Source of the DNA: Rikenellaceae bacterium
GTDB lineage: Bacteria; Bacteroidota; Bacteroidia; Bacteroidales; Rikenellaceae
NCBI GenBank assembly: GCA_902363575.1
Contig: CABJAJ010000001.1
Span: 691,769 to 755,768, forward strand
DNA length: 64,000 nucleotides
Direction of reading: 5' to 3'
Part shown: positions 43,536 to 51,805 of the stretch, one piece after another
How the letters are laid out: every line of letters starts with the position of its first letter
Position numbering within the stretch: position 1 is the first letter of the stretch
Notes under the pieces: generated by a model
Seen by the model: only the letters and a program-made list of their open reading frames with translations
Told to the model about the DNA's origin: nothing
The model's database searches: none
Made by a program: the position numbers and the translations under genes

Positions 43536-44369
43536 ATGTCCCGTACCGAATATTACAGCCTGGTGGCCGGGCTGAGGGAGTATGCCCTCGATGCCGATAC
43601 CAAGGGCTTCGACGCCCGGGCCATCATTGCCGAGATTCTGGAGAACGTGTCGCGTGCGGACGTGCGGCAGGTGAGGCTGCTCTACGGTTACTACGACTGC
43701 GAGAACCTCATCAGCCTGCGTAACGGCCGCACGGCCCACAATGCGTTGGGCAACTTCACGCGCGAGGAGCTCGAACAGCAACTTCGCGACCCGCGCCGGC
43801 TGCCGCCGCTGGTGGCCCGCGTGATCCGCGCCTATGCCGATCCCGAGGGGGAGGACGCCGAGGAGCTGGATATGAACCGTCCTTTCGAGAAGACGCTCAT
43901 GGAGGCCTATTACCGCCAGTGCGACGGCGCCGAGAGCCGTTTTCTGCGCGAATGGTCCCTCTTCGACCGCACGCTGCGCAATGTGGCGGCGGCCGTGACC
44001 GCACGTGCCGCGGGCCGGCCCGTCGAAGAGACGGTAGTCGGCGACGGCGACGTGGTCGAGCAGCTCAGCCGCAGCTCGGCCGCCGATTTCGGACTGAGGG
44101 GCGAGCTTCCCTACATCGACGCCGTGATCGCCGCCGTGAACGACGAGGCGAACCTGCTCGAGAAGGAGCATAAGATCGATCTGATCCGCTGGAACGAGGC
44201 CGAGGAGCTGGCCACGTTCGACTACTTCAACATCAATACCATCCTTTCGTACCTGGTGCGGATCAACATTGTCGCACGCTGGACGCGGCTCGACGAGAAA
44301 CGGGGCCGGGAGATGCTCGGCCGCCTGCTCGCGCAGTTGGACGGGAAAGAGCTGATAAATAAACAATAA
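43536..44369 (+). CDS. DUF2764 protein of the V-type ATPase operon, probable subunit C equivalent
   Basis: This 277-residue protein starts MSRTEYYSLVAGLREYALDA. It matches DUF2764, always found between subunits E and A in Bacteroidetes, spirochaete and chlamydial V-ATPase operons. It is mostly helical (ETLMEAYYRQCDGAESRFL, VNDEANLLEKEHKIDLIRWN). By position and fold type it is the likely counterpart of subunit C (d), which couples the central stalk to the rotor ring; that is inference. Confidence 0.75.
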   Translation: MSRTEYYSLVAGLREYALDADTKGFDARAIIAEILENVSRADVRQVRLLYGYYDCENLISLRNGRTAHNALGNFTREELEQQLRDPRRLPPLVARVIRAYADPEGEDAEELDMNRPFEKTLMEAYYRQCDGAESRFLREWSLFDRTLRNVAAAVTARAAGRPVEETVVGDGDVVEQLSRSSAADFGLRGELPYIDAVIAAVNDEANLLEKEHKIDLIRWNEAEELATFDYFNINTILSYLVRINIVARWTRLDEKRGREMLGRLLAQLDGKELINKQ

Positions 44370-44375
44370 CACCAT

Positions 44376-46133
44376 ATGAAAACTACAGGACGTGTAAACG
44401 GTATCATCTCCAACATCGTGATCGTCAAGGCCGACGGAGCCGTGGGCCAGAATGAGATCTGCTATGTGCACACGGGCGATACCCGCATGATGGCCGAGGT
44501 CATCAAAGTGATAGGCGACGCTGCCTACGTACAGGTTTTCGACTCGACGCGCGGTCTGAAGATCGGCGATCCGGTCGAATTCGAGGGTCACATGCTCGAG
44601 GCGACGCTCGCCCCCGGCATCCTCTCGCGCAACTACGACGGTTTGCAAAACGACCTCGAGAAGATGGACGGGCTGTTCATCTCGCGCGGGTCGATCACCG
44701 ACCCCATCGACTACGACAAAACATGGGAGTTCAAACCCCTGGCCAAAGCGGGCGACAAGGTGTCGGCCGCATCGTGGCTCGGCGAGGTGAAGGAGCAGTG
44801 GGTGGCCCACAAGATCATGGTGCCGTTCGTGATGACGGGCAGCTACACGGTCAAGAGCGTAGCCTCCGCCGGTGAGTACAAGGTGACCGACACGATCGCC
44901 GTGGTGACGGACGCCCAGGGGCAGGATCACGACATCACGATGGTGCAGAAGTGGCCCGTCAAGCAGGCTGTCCGCTGCTACGACGAGAAACCCCGCCCCT
45001 CGCGCGTGATGGAGACGGGCGTGCGGGCGATCGACACGTTCAACCCGCTGGCCGAGGGCGGTACGGGCTTTATCCCGGGGCCGTTCGGCGCGGGCAAGAC
45101 CGTGTTGCAGCACGCCATATCGAAGCAGGCCGAGGCGGACGTCATCATCATCGTGGCGTGCGGCGAGCGGGCCAACGAGGTGGTCGAAATCTTCGCCGAA
45201 TTCCCCGAGCTGGTCGATCCCCGCACGGGTCACAAGCTCATGGAGCGTACGATCATCGTCTGCAACACCTCCAACATGCCCGTCGCGGCGCGTGAGGCGT
45301 CGGTATATACCGGCATGACCATCGGCGAGTACTACCGCGCCATGGGACTCAAGGTGCTCGTGATGGCCGACTCCACCTCGCGTTGGGCGCAGGCGCTGCG
45401 CGAGATGTCGAACCGCCTGGAGGAGCTGCCCGGACAGGACGCTTTCCCGATGGACCTTTCGGCAATCATCTCCAACTTCTATTCGCGTGCGGGACTGGTG
45501 AAGCTGACCAACGGCCAGACCGGGTCGGTGACGTTCCTGGGTACGGTGTCGCCTGCGGGCGGTAACCTCAAGGAGCCGGTGACCGAATCCACGAAGAAGG
45601 CGGCACGCTGTTTCTACGCTCTTTCGCAGGGCCGCGCCGACTCCAAGCGTTACCCGGCCATCGACCCGCTGGAGTCCTATTCCAAATACCTCGAATACCC
45701 CGAAATCCGCGAATACCTCGACGAGCATATCGAGCCCGACTGGGTCGATCTGGTCTATGCCGGCAAGACCATCGTGCAGCGCGGCAAGGAGGCCAACGAC
45801 CAGATCAACATCCTGGGCGACGACGGCGTGCCCGTCGAGTACCACGAGCGTTTCTGGAAATCGGAGCTCATCGACTTCGTCATTTTGCAGCAGGACGCCT
45901 TTGACGCCATCGACGCCAACTGCCCGATCGAACGCCAGAAGATGATGTACGAAATGGTGATCGGCATTTGCCGCATGGACTTCGAGTTCGCCGACTTCGA
46001 GCAGTGCTCGCAGTTCTTCAAGGGGCTAATCAACCTCTTCCGCCAGATGAATTACTCCGAGTGGCAGTCCGAGAAGTTCCACGACTACAAGCGGCAGGTC
46101 GAACAATATGTCAATGATAAAGTTTCCAAATAA
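44376..46133 (+). CDS. V-type ATPase catalytic subunit A
   Basis: This 585-residue subunit has the P-loop GPFGAGKT at 235-242 and the catalytic-loop region GERANEVVE. The bulge domain (about 110-190) that distinguishes A from F-type beta is present (KEQWVAHKIMVPF). It hydrolyses or makes ATP at the A/B interface in the cytoplasmic head. It lies 6 bases after DUF2764 and 9 before subunit B. Confidence 0.96.
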   Translation: MKTTGRVNGIISNIVIVKADGAVGQNEICYVHTGDTRMMAEVIKVIGDAAYVQVFDSTRGLKIGDPVEFEGHMLEATLAPGILSRNYDGLQNDLEKMDGLFISRGSITDPIDYDKTWEFKPLAKAGDKVSAASWLGEVKEQWVAHKIMVPFVMTGSYTVKSVASAGEYKVTDTIAVVTDAQGQDHDITMVQKWPVKQAVRCYDEKPRPSRVMETGVRAIDTFNPLAEGGTGFIPGPFGAGKTVLQHAISKQAEADVIIIVACGERANEVVEIFAEFPELVDPRTGHKLMERTIIVCNTSNMPVAAREASVYTGMTIGEYYRAMGLKVLVMADSTSRWAQALREMSNRLEELPGQDAFPMDLSAIISNFYSRAGLVKLTNGQTGSVTFLGTVSPAGGNLKEPVTESTKKAARCFYALSQGRADSKRYPAIDPLESYSKYLEYPEIREYLDEHIEPDWVDLVYAGKTIVQRGKEANDQINILGDDGVPVEYHERFWKSELIDFVILQQDAFDAIDANCPIERQKMMYEMVIGICRMDFEFADFEQCSQFFKGLINLFRQMNYSEWQSEKFHDYKRQVEQYVNDKVSK

Positions 46134-46142
46134 GCCCGAGGT

Positions 46143-47462
46143 ATGACAACACGTGCATTTCAGAAGATTTATACGAAAATAGACAACATTACCAAGGCCA
46201 CCGTCACGCTGCGCGCCGAAGGGGTGGGTAATGACGAACTGGCTACCGTGGGCGGAAAACTCGCCCAGGTGGTCAAGATCATGGGCGAAAACGTGACCCT
46301 TCAGGTCTTCGCCGGCACCGAGGGCCTCGCGACCGACTCGGAGGTGATCTTCCATGGCGAGCCTCCCAAGCTCCGCGTCTCGGACAACCTGGCTGGGCGT
46401 TTCTTCAACGCCTACGGCGAGCCCATCGAAGGGGGCGAGGCACCCGAGGGCGAAGCCCGCGAAATCGGCGGCCCGACGGTGAATCCCTACCGGCGTATCC
46501 AGCCTTCGGAGCTGATCGCCACCGGTATCGCCGGCATCGACCTCAATAACACGATCGTCACGGGGCAGAAGATTCCTTTCTTCGCCGACCCCGACCAGCC
46601 CTACAACGCCGTGATGGCTAACGTGGCCCTTCGTGCCAAGGCCGACAAGATCATTCTGGGCGGCATGGGTCTGACCAACGACGACTTCCTCTACTTCAAG
46701 CAGGTCTTCGAGAACGCCGGTGCGCTGGACCGCATCGTGTCGTTCGTCAATACGACGGAGAATCCTCCCGTGGAGCGCCTGCTGGTGCCCGACATGGCAC
46801 TGACGGCCGCCGAGTACTTCGCCGTGGACAAAGGCGAGAAGGTGCTGGTGCTGCTGACGGACATGACCCTTTACGCCGACGCCCTGGCCATTGTGTCGAA
46901 CCGCATGGACCAGATTCCGTCGAAGGATTCGATGCCCGGTTCGCTCTATTCGGACCTGGCGAAGATTTACGAAAAGGCCGTGCAGCTTCCCAACGGCGGT
47001 TCGATCACCATCATCGCGGTGACGACCCTTTCGGGCGGCGACATCACGCACGCCATCCCCGACAACACGGGTTACATCACCGAGGGGCAGTTGTTCCTGC
47101 GCAACGACTCCGACACGGGCAAGGTCATCGTCGATCCGTTCCGTTCGCTGTCGCGTCTGAAGCAGCTCGTGATCGGCAAGAAGACCCGCGAGGACCATCC
47201 CCAGGTGATGAACGCCTGCGTGCGCCTTTATGCTGACGCGGCCAACGCCAAAACCAAGCTCGAAAACGGTTTCGACCTCTCGGACTACGACGAACGCGCC
47301 CTGCGCTTCGCCCACGACTATTCGGAAAAGCTGCTGGCCATCGACGTGAACATCGACATCACGCAGATGCTCGACACGGCATGGACGCTCTTCGCCGAAT
47401 ATTTCTCCAAGGAGGAGGTCGGCATCAAGGCCGAGCTTATCAAAAAGTACTGGAAGGAGTAA
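46143..47462 (+). CDS. V-type ATPase non-catalytic subunit B
   Basis: This 439-residue subunit starts MTTRAFQKIYTKIDNITK. It has no Walker A motif, as expected; the equivalent position reads TGQKIPFFADPDQPYN. Markers PYRRIQPSELIATGIAGID and SLSRLKQLVIGKKTREDH are typical of the B subunit. It alternates with A in the head ring. It lies 6 bases before subunit D. Confidence 0.95.
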   Translation: MTTRAFQKIYTKIDNITKATVTLRAEGVGNDELATVGGKLAQVVKIMGENVTLQVFAGTEGLATDSEVIFHGEPPKLRVSDNLAGRFFNAYGEPIEGGEAPEGEAREIGGPTVNPYRRIQPSELIATGIAGIDLNNTIVTGQKIPFFADPDQPYNAVMANVALRAKADKIILGGMGLTNDDFLYFKQVFENAGALDRIVSFVNTTENPPVERLLVPDMALTAAEYFAVDKGEKVLVLLTDMTLYADALAIVSNRMDQIPSKDSMPGSLYSDLAKIYEKAVQLPNGGSITIIAVTTLSGGDITHAIPDNTGYITEGQLFLRNDSDTGKVIVDPFRSLSRLKQLVIGKKTREDHPQVMNACVRLYADAANAKTKLENGFDLSDYDERALRFAHDYSEKLLAIDVNIDITQMLDTAWTLFAEYFSKEEVGIKAELIKKYWKE

Positions 47463-47468
47463 CGCGGA

Positions 47469-48077
47469 ATGGCAATCAAGTTTCAATACAACAAGACCTC
47501 GCTCGGCGAACTCGGCAAGCAATTGAAAATGCGTCAGAAGGCGCTCCCTACCATCAAGAGTAAGGAGAGTGCCCTGCGCTCCGAGGTGAAGAAGGCGAAG
47601 GACTCCGCGCAGCAGTTCCGTGAGCGGTACGAGGCGCTCGGCGCCGAGTACGACTACATGGTCGCGCTGTGGGGAGAGTTTGATCCTGATCTGCTGCGCG
47701 TCGCCGACGTCGAACTCACGATCCAGAAAATCGCGGGCGTGCGCACGCCCGTGTTGCAGGACGTGCTCTTCGAGCAGAAGCACTACGACCTCTTTTCGTC
47801 GCCCGTGTGGTATGCCGACGGGGTGGACATCCTCAAGCGCATCGCCCGCCTGGGCATCGAGTTCGAGGTGTTCAACCGCAAAACGGAGCTGCTGGACTAT
47901 GCGCGACGCAAAACCACTCAGAAGGTGAACCTCTACGAAAAGGTGCAGATACCGGGGTATGAGGACGCCATACGCAAGATCAAACGCTTCATGGAGGACG
48001 AGGAGAACCTCTCCAAGTCGGCCCAGAAGATTGTGAAAACCAAACAGCAGCAAGCCGGGGAGGGCGCCATGTTATGA
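47469..48077 (+). CDS. V-type ATPase subunit D
   Basis: This 202-residue subunit starts MAIKFQYNKTSLGELGKQLK and is made of two long helices (residues 5-75 and 130-200) forming the antiparallel coiled coil of the central shaft. The middle (KIAGVRTPVLQDVLFEQKH) is the short globular tip. It turns inside the A/B ring. It overlaps the start of subunit I by 4 bases. No subunit F gene, its usual partner, is seen in the operon. Confidence 0.9.
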   Translation: MAIKFQYNKTSLGELGKQLKMRQKALPTIKSKESALRSEVKKAKDSAQQFRERYEALGAEYDYMVALWGEFDPDLLRVADVELTIQKIAGVRTPVLQDVLFEQKHYDLFSSPVWYADGVDILKRIARLGIEFEVFNRKTELLDYARRKTTQKVNLYEKVQIPGYEDAIRKIKRFMEDEENLSKSAQKIVKTKQQQAGEGAML

Positions 48078-49915
48078 TAGCGAAAATGGCTAAATACGAC
48101 TTTGTGCTCTATGCGGCGCAAAGCGGCGATTTCATCGAGCGGCTGCGTGAACTGGGGCTGGTGGACATCACCACCACGGGCTGGGAACCTTCCGAGAACG
48201 ACCGCCAGCTCATTCAGGCGATCGAGGGACATGCCAAGGCCGCGGATTTCCTGCGCGCCTTCCGGCAGGGCGAGGGATACGATCCAAAAGCCGCGCCTTT
48301 CGCCACCGGCGAGGAGGCTTACGAGCACTATGCGGCTGCTTCCCAGCAGGCTGCGGCCCTGCGCTCGGAGATCGCGCGCCTGCAGAAGACCGCCGACGAA
48401 TTGCGTCCCTGGGGTGACTTCTCGGTGGAGCGTCTGCGCGGGCTGGCTGCGCAGGGGATTGTGATCCGTTTCTTCTCGGCCATCCGCAGCAATTACGATA
48501 AGCAGGTCGCTGCCTGGTCGGAGCGGTACAACCTCACGCCGATCAACCTGTCGGAAGGCACCGCCTATTTCGTGGTGGTCGCCGAACCCGGTCAGGAGGT
48601 GGCGATCGACGCGCAGGAGCTCAAGGCCCCGACGATGGATTATCGGGAGGCCGAGGCGCAGATCGCGGCTGCGGAGCAGCAGTTGCGCGGGCTGGATGCC
48701 GAATTCTCCCGCGTGGCAGCGACCGAGGAGCTGCTCGCCGACCACGGAGCCCTCTTGCGCGAGCAGCTGCAGGGCGTGCAGGTGCGGGCGACGGCGCAAC
48801 CCGCCGCCGACGGCACGCTCGTGGTGATGGAGGGATGGGCCGAAAAGGAGACCTCCGACCGCGTGGATGCGCTGCTGGAGCAGTATCCCAACGTGATCTA
48901 CCTCAAGAGCGATCCCACGCCCGAGGACGACACCCCCGTAAAGCTCAAGAACAACCGTTTCGCACGGGTCTTCGAGTTCGTGGGCGATATGTATGCCCGG
49001 CCGAAGTACGGCACGATGGACCTGACGCCTTTCTTCGCGCCGTTCTACATGCTCTTCTTCGGCATCTGCCTCAACGATGCCGGCTACGGACTGGTGTTGC
49101 TGCTGCTCGGGCTGTGGATGCTGCGCAAGAGCAAGGAGGGGATGATGCGGCAGGCCGCGTGGTTCGCCACGCTGTGCGCCGTCTCGACGATCGTGTTCGG
49201 CCTGTTCAGCGGCTCGTTCTTCGGAATGAGTCTCTCGAAATGGTTCCCCTCGATCCGGTTCTTCGACTTCCAGGGGCAGTTCTTCAGTTGGGCGCTGGCC
49301 ATCGGCGTGCTGCAAATTCTCTTCGGCATGCTGCTGCGGGTCATCATGATTACCTGCTCGGCGGGCTTCCGCTATGCGCTCGGCGTGCTCGGATGGTTTA
49401 TCGTCGTGCTTGCTGCGGCCCTGTCGCTCGGCCTGCCGATGCTCGATCCGAACTGGGCGATTCCCTTCTTCACCTCTTCGTCGCCGGCATTCTATGCGGC
49501 GTTGGCGGTGGGGGGCGTGCTGATGCTCTTCTTCAACTCGCCGGGCAAGAACCCCTTCGTAAACGTCGGACTGGGTCTGTGGGATACCTATAATAACCTG
49601 ACGGGCATCCTCTCGGACGTGCTCTCCTACATCCGCCTCTTCGCCATCGGGCTTTCGGGCGGCATCCTGGCGACGGTCTTCAACGACCTGGCCAACGGAT
49701 TCGTTCCCGACGGATCGAATATCGTGGTGCGGCTGCTGATTATGATTCCCATTCTTCTGATCGGCCACGGCATCAATATCTTCATGTCGGTCATCTCGTC
49801 GTTCGTGCACCCGATGCGTCTCACGTTCGTCGAATTCTACAAAAACGCGGGCTTCGAGATGTCGATGCGCTCGTTCGACCCGCTGCGTAAATTAACAAAA
49901 TCGGAAAACAGATAA
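48074..49915 (+). CDS. V-type ATPase subunit I (a-subunit)
   Basis: This is a 613-residue protein from ATG 48074, which overlaps the subunit D stop; the ATG at 48086 (MAKYDFVLYAAQ) is an alternative start. Residues 1-310 form the cytoplasmic arm with coiled coils; about 320-590 hold seven membrane segments (FFAPFYMLFFGICLNDAGYG, FSWALAIGVLQILFGMLLRV and others). Conserved SYIRLFAIGLSGG carries the Arg that faces the rotor ring and lets ions cross. It is the stator part of the membrane motor. Confidence 0.93.
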   Translation: MIAKMAKYDFVLYAAQSGDFIERLRELGLVDITTTGWEPSENDRQLIQAIEGHAKAADFLRAFRQGEGYDPKAAPFATGEEAYEHYAAASQQAAALRSEIARLQKTADELRPWGDFSVERLRGLAAQGIVIRFFSAIRSNYDKQVAAWSERYNLTPINLSEGTAYFVVVAEPGQEVAIDAQELKAPTMDYREAEAQIAAAEQQLRGLDAEFSRVAATEELLADHGALLREQLQGVQVRATAQPAADGTLVVMEGWAEKETSDRVDALLEQYPNVIYLKSDPTPEDDTPVKLKNNRFARVFEFVGDMYARPKYGTMDLTPFFAPFYMLFFGICLNDAGYGLVLLLLGLWMLRKSKEGMMRQAAWFATLCAVSTIVFGLFSGSFFGMSLSKWFPSIRFFDFQGQFFSWALAIGVLQILFGMLLRVIMITCSAGFRYALGVLGWFIVVLAAALSLGLPMLDPNWAIPFFTSSSPAFYAALAVGGVLMLFFNSPGKNPFVNVGLGLWDTYNNLTGILSDVLSYIRLFAIGLSGGILATVFNDLANGFVPDGSNIVVRLLIMIPILLIGHGINIFMSVISSFVHPMRLTFVEFYKNAGFEMSMRSFDPLRKLTKSENR

Positions 49916-49943
49916 ACAATCAAACTAAACAACTCAAATCACT

Positions 49944-50396
49944 ATGACAACAGCAATTATTTTGGGCTACATCGGCGTAGCGTTGATGGTCGGTCTTTCG
50001 GGTATGGCAAGCTGTATCGGCACCTCGATCGCCGGACAGGCTTCCGTCGGCGCGATGAAGAAGAACAACGGGGCTTTCGGTAGCTACATGATCCTCTCGG
50101 CAATCCCCGGTTCGCAGGGTCTTTACGGTTTCGTGGGTTTCTTCATGGTCAATGGCCTGCTGGTGGATTCGATGTCGCTGCTTCAGGGTGCCGCCGTCTT
50201 TGGCGCCGGCCTGCTCATGGGTCTCGTCTGCCTCTTCTCGTCGTACTACCAGGCCAAGGTGTGCGCCAACGGTATCTCGGCCATCGGCAACGGCCATGAT
50301 GTGATGGGTAAGACGCTGATTCTCGCCGCTTTCCCTGAGCTTTACGCCATTCTGACGGTGGCTGCCGTGTTCCTGATTTCGAACGCCGTGAAGTAA
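49944..50396 (+). CDS. V-type ATPase proteolipid subunit K (c ring)
   Basis: This 150-residue protein has four membrane helices, a double hairpin as in Enterococcus hirae NtpK. The NtpK Na+-binding residues are T64, Q65, Q110 and E139; here S57, Q58 (PGSQGLYGF), Q103 (YYQAKVC) and E132 (FPELYAIL) occur with the same constant offset of seven. This pattern predicts Na+ transport, though some rotors of this type may also use H+. It is the last gene of the operon, followed by a terminator. Confidence 0.93.
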   Translation: MTTAIILGYIGVALMVGLSGMASCIGTSIAGQASVGAMKKNNGAFGSYMILSAIPGSQGLYGFVGFFMVNGLLVDSMSLLQGAAVFGAGLLMGLVCLFSSYYQAKVCANGISAIGNGHDVMGKTLILAAFPELYAILTVAAVFLISNAVK

Positions 50397-50434
50397 TCCG
50401 TCATGCGGACGCCGCACGGTCGGCGTACCGAACA

Positions 50435-50467
50435 AAGGCGGGAGGACTGTTGAAGTCTTCCCGCCTT
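50435..50467 (+). terminator. Terminator of the V-type ATPase operon
   Basis: Fourteen-base stem AAGGCGGGAGGACT/AGTCTTCCCGCCTT with one G-U pair and a five-base loop, followed by GTTGTTT. The rest of the 290 bases before mqnC shows no gene. Confidence 0.75.
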
Positions 50468-50686
50468 GTTGTTTGGTTGTGGGTTGCTTATTGCTGGTTG
50501 CTTTTCTTGCTTTGCGGTGCGCTGTCCCGGCCGGTGTTGTCGGTAGTCGAGCTGGCCCGTCCGCTTTTCCGGCCCTCCCCGGCTGACGGCTCGTGCGGAT
50601 CGCCTTTTCCGCTGTCCGGCGGGTCGGGACCATCCGAGCTGCGGAACGGCTCTGCAAAGGGCGAAACAGGGAGGCACCCCGCTTCG

Positions 50687-51805
50687 TTATGCCTGTGCCG
50701 CTGCTTTGACGGGCCACGGACGCGGACGATAGAGCTGGTCGCGCAGTTGCGGCTCGAAACCCGCCTCGCGGATCGCGGCCCGGATGCCCTCGGCGTCGAA
50801 GCGGTTGTGCGCGCCGGCCGACGATACCACGTTCTCCTCGATCATGATGGAGCCCATGTCGTTGGCTCCGCTGTGGAGGGCCACCTGGGCCGTCTGTCTG
50901 CCGACGGTGAGCCAGGAGGCCTGAATGTTGCGGATGTTGTGGAGCACCAGCCGGCTGACGGCGATTATGCGGAGGTATTCCAGGGGCGAGAAGCGGGTGG
51001 TGATCCCCTCGCGCTCCAGTTCGGTGCCCGTCGAGCGGAAAATCCAGGGGATGAAGGCGATGAAGCCGTAATGTCCCTCGGGACAGCGGGCCTGCAGGTC
51101 GCGGATGCGCAGCAGGTGGTCGATGCGCTGACGGGGCGTTTCGACGTGGCCGTACATCATGGTCGCCGAGGTGGGCAGGTTGAGCAGGTGCGCTTCGTGC
51201 ATCACCTCGATCCAGGACTCCACGCCCGGTTTGCGGGGCGAGATCGCACGCCGCACGTCGGGGTCGAGGATTTCGGCCCCCGCACCGGGGAGCGAGTCGA
51301 GTCCTGCGGCGACCAGCCGCCGGAGCGTCTCCATCGTCGTGAGTCCGCTCACGCGGGCGATGTGGGCTACTTCGGGCGCTCCGAGCGCATGGAGCCGCAG
51401 AGCGGGGTAACTCCGTTTGAGCGAGCGGAAAAGCTCCTCGTAAAATTCGATGCCCAGCTTCGGATGCAGGCCGCCCTGCAGGAGCAACTGGTCGCCTCCG
51501 AGCTCCAGCGTGCGGTCGATTTTCGCGCGGTAGGCGGCGGGAGTGGTGACGAAAGCCCGCTCCCTATCGCGGGGCTTGCAGTGGAAGTTACAGAACTTGC
51601 AGCCCGAAACGCAGACGTTGGTGATGTTTACGTTGCGGTCGATCTGCCACGTGACGACCTGCGGGTCGGGCACCGTCGCACGTCGCACCCGGTCGGCAAG
51701 CGAGGCGATCTCCTGCAGCGGACATGCTTCGTATAGCGCGTATGCCTCCGCGCGGCTGAGCGGCTCGCGGCGGAGGCATTTGTCGTAAAGGGCCCGGCGG
51801 TTCAT
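50687..51805 (-). CDS. mqnC: Cyclic dehypoxanthinyl futalosine synthase (radical SAM)
   Basis: The start at 51805 (MNRRALYDKCLRREPLSRAE) gives 372 residues; it overlaps the rnr stop (ATGA). The radical SAM motif C65-x3-C69-x2-C72 (CVSGCKFCNF) and the C-terminal GANDMGSIMIEENVVSSAGA mark the CofH/MqnC/MqnE group; size and context fit MqnC. It cyclises dehypoxanthine futalosine in the futalosine route to menaquinone. Its presence implies that this organism makes menaquinone without the classic MenFDHC route. It is the last gene of the long minus-strand run. Confidence 0.85.
   Translation of the reverse strand: MNRRALYDKCLRREPLSRAEAYALYEACPLQEIASLADRVRRATVPDPQVVTWQIDRNVNITNVCVSGCKFCNFHCKPRDRERAFVTTPAAYRAKIDRTLELGGDQLLLQGGLHPKLGIEFYEELFRSLKRSYPALRLHALGAPEVAHIARVSGLTTMETLRRLVAAGLDSLPGAGAEILDPDVRRAISPRKPGVESWIEVMHEAHLLNLPTSATMMYGHVETPRQRIDHLLRIRDLQARCPEGHYGFIAFIPWIFRSTGTELEREGITTRFSPLEYLRIIAVSRLVLHNIRNIQASWLTVGRQTAQVALHSGANDMGSIMIEENVVSSAGAHNRFDAEGIRAAIREAGFEPQLRDQLYRPRPWPVKAAAQA

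Noticed and set aside
43416..45845. An 809-residue minus-strand open frame opposite the V-ATPase genes
   Set aside because: It is antisense to conserved subunits DUF2764 and A. GC-rich codon bias keeps such frames open. No family pattern is seen.
46026..49810. Long minus-strand frames of 675 and 625 residues
   Set aside because: They mirror subunits B, D and I, which have clear family motifs. The antisense sequences are His/Arg-rich and read like shadows.
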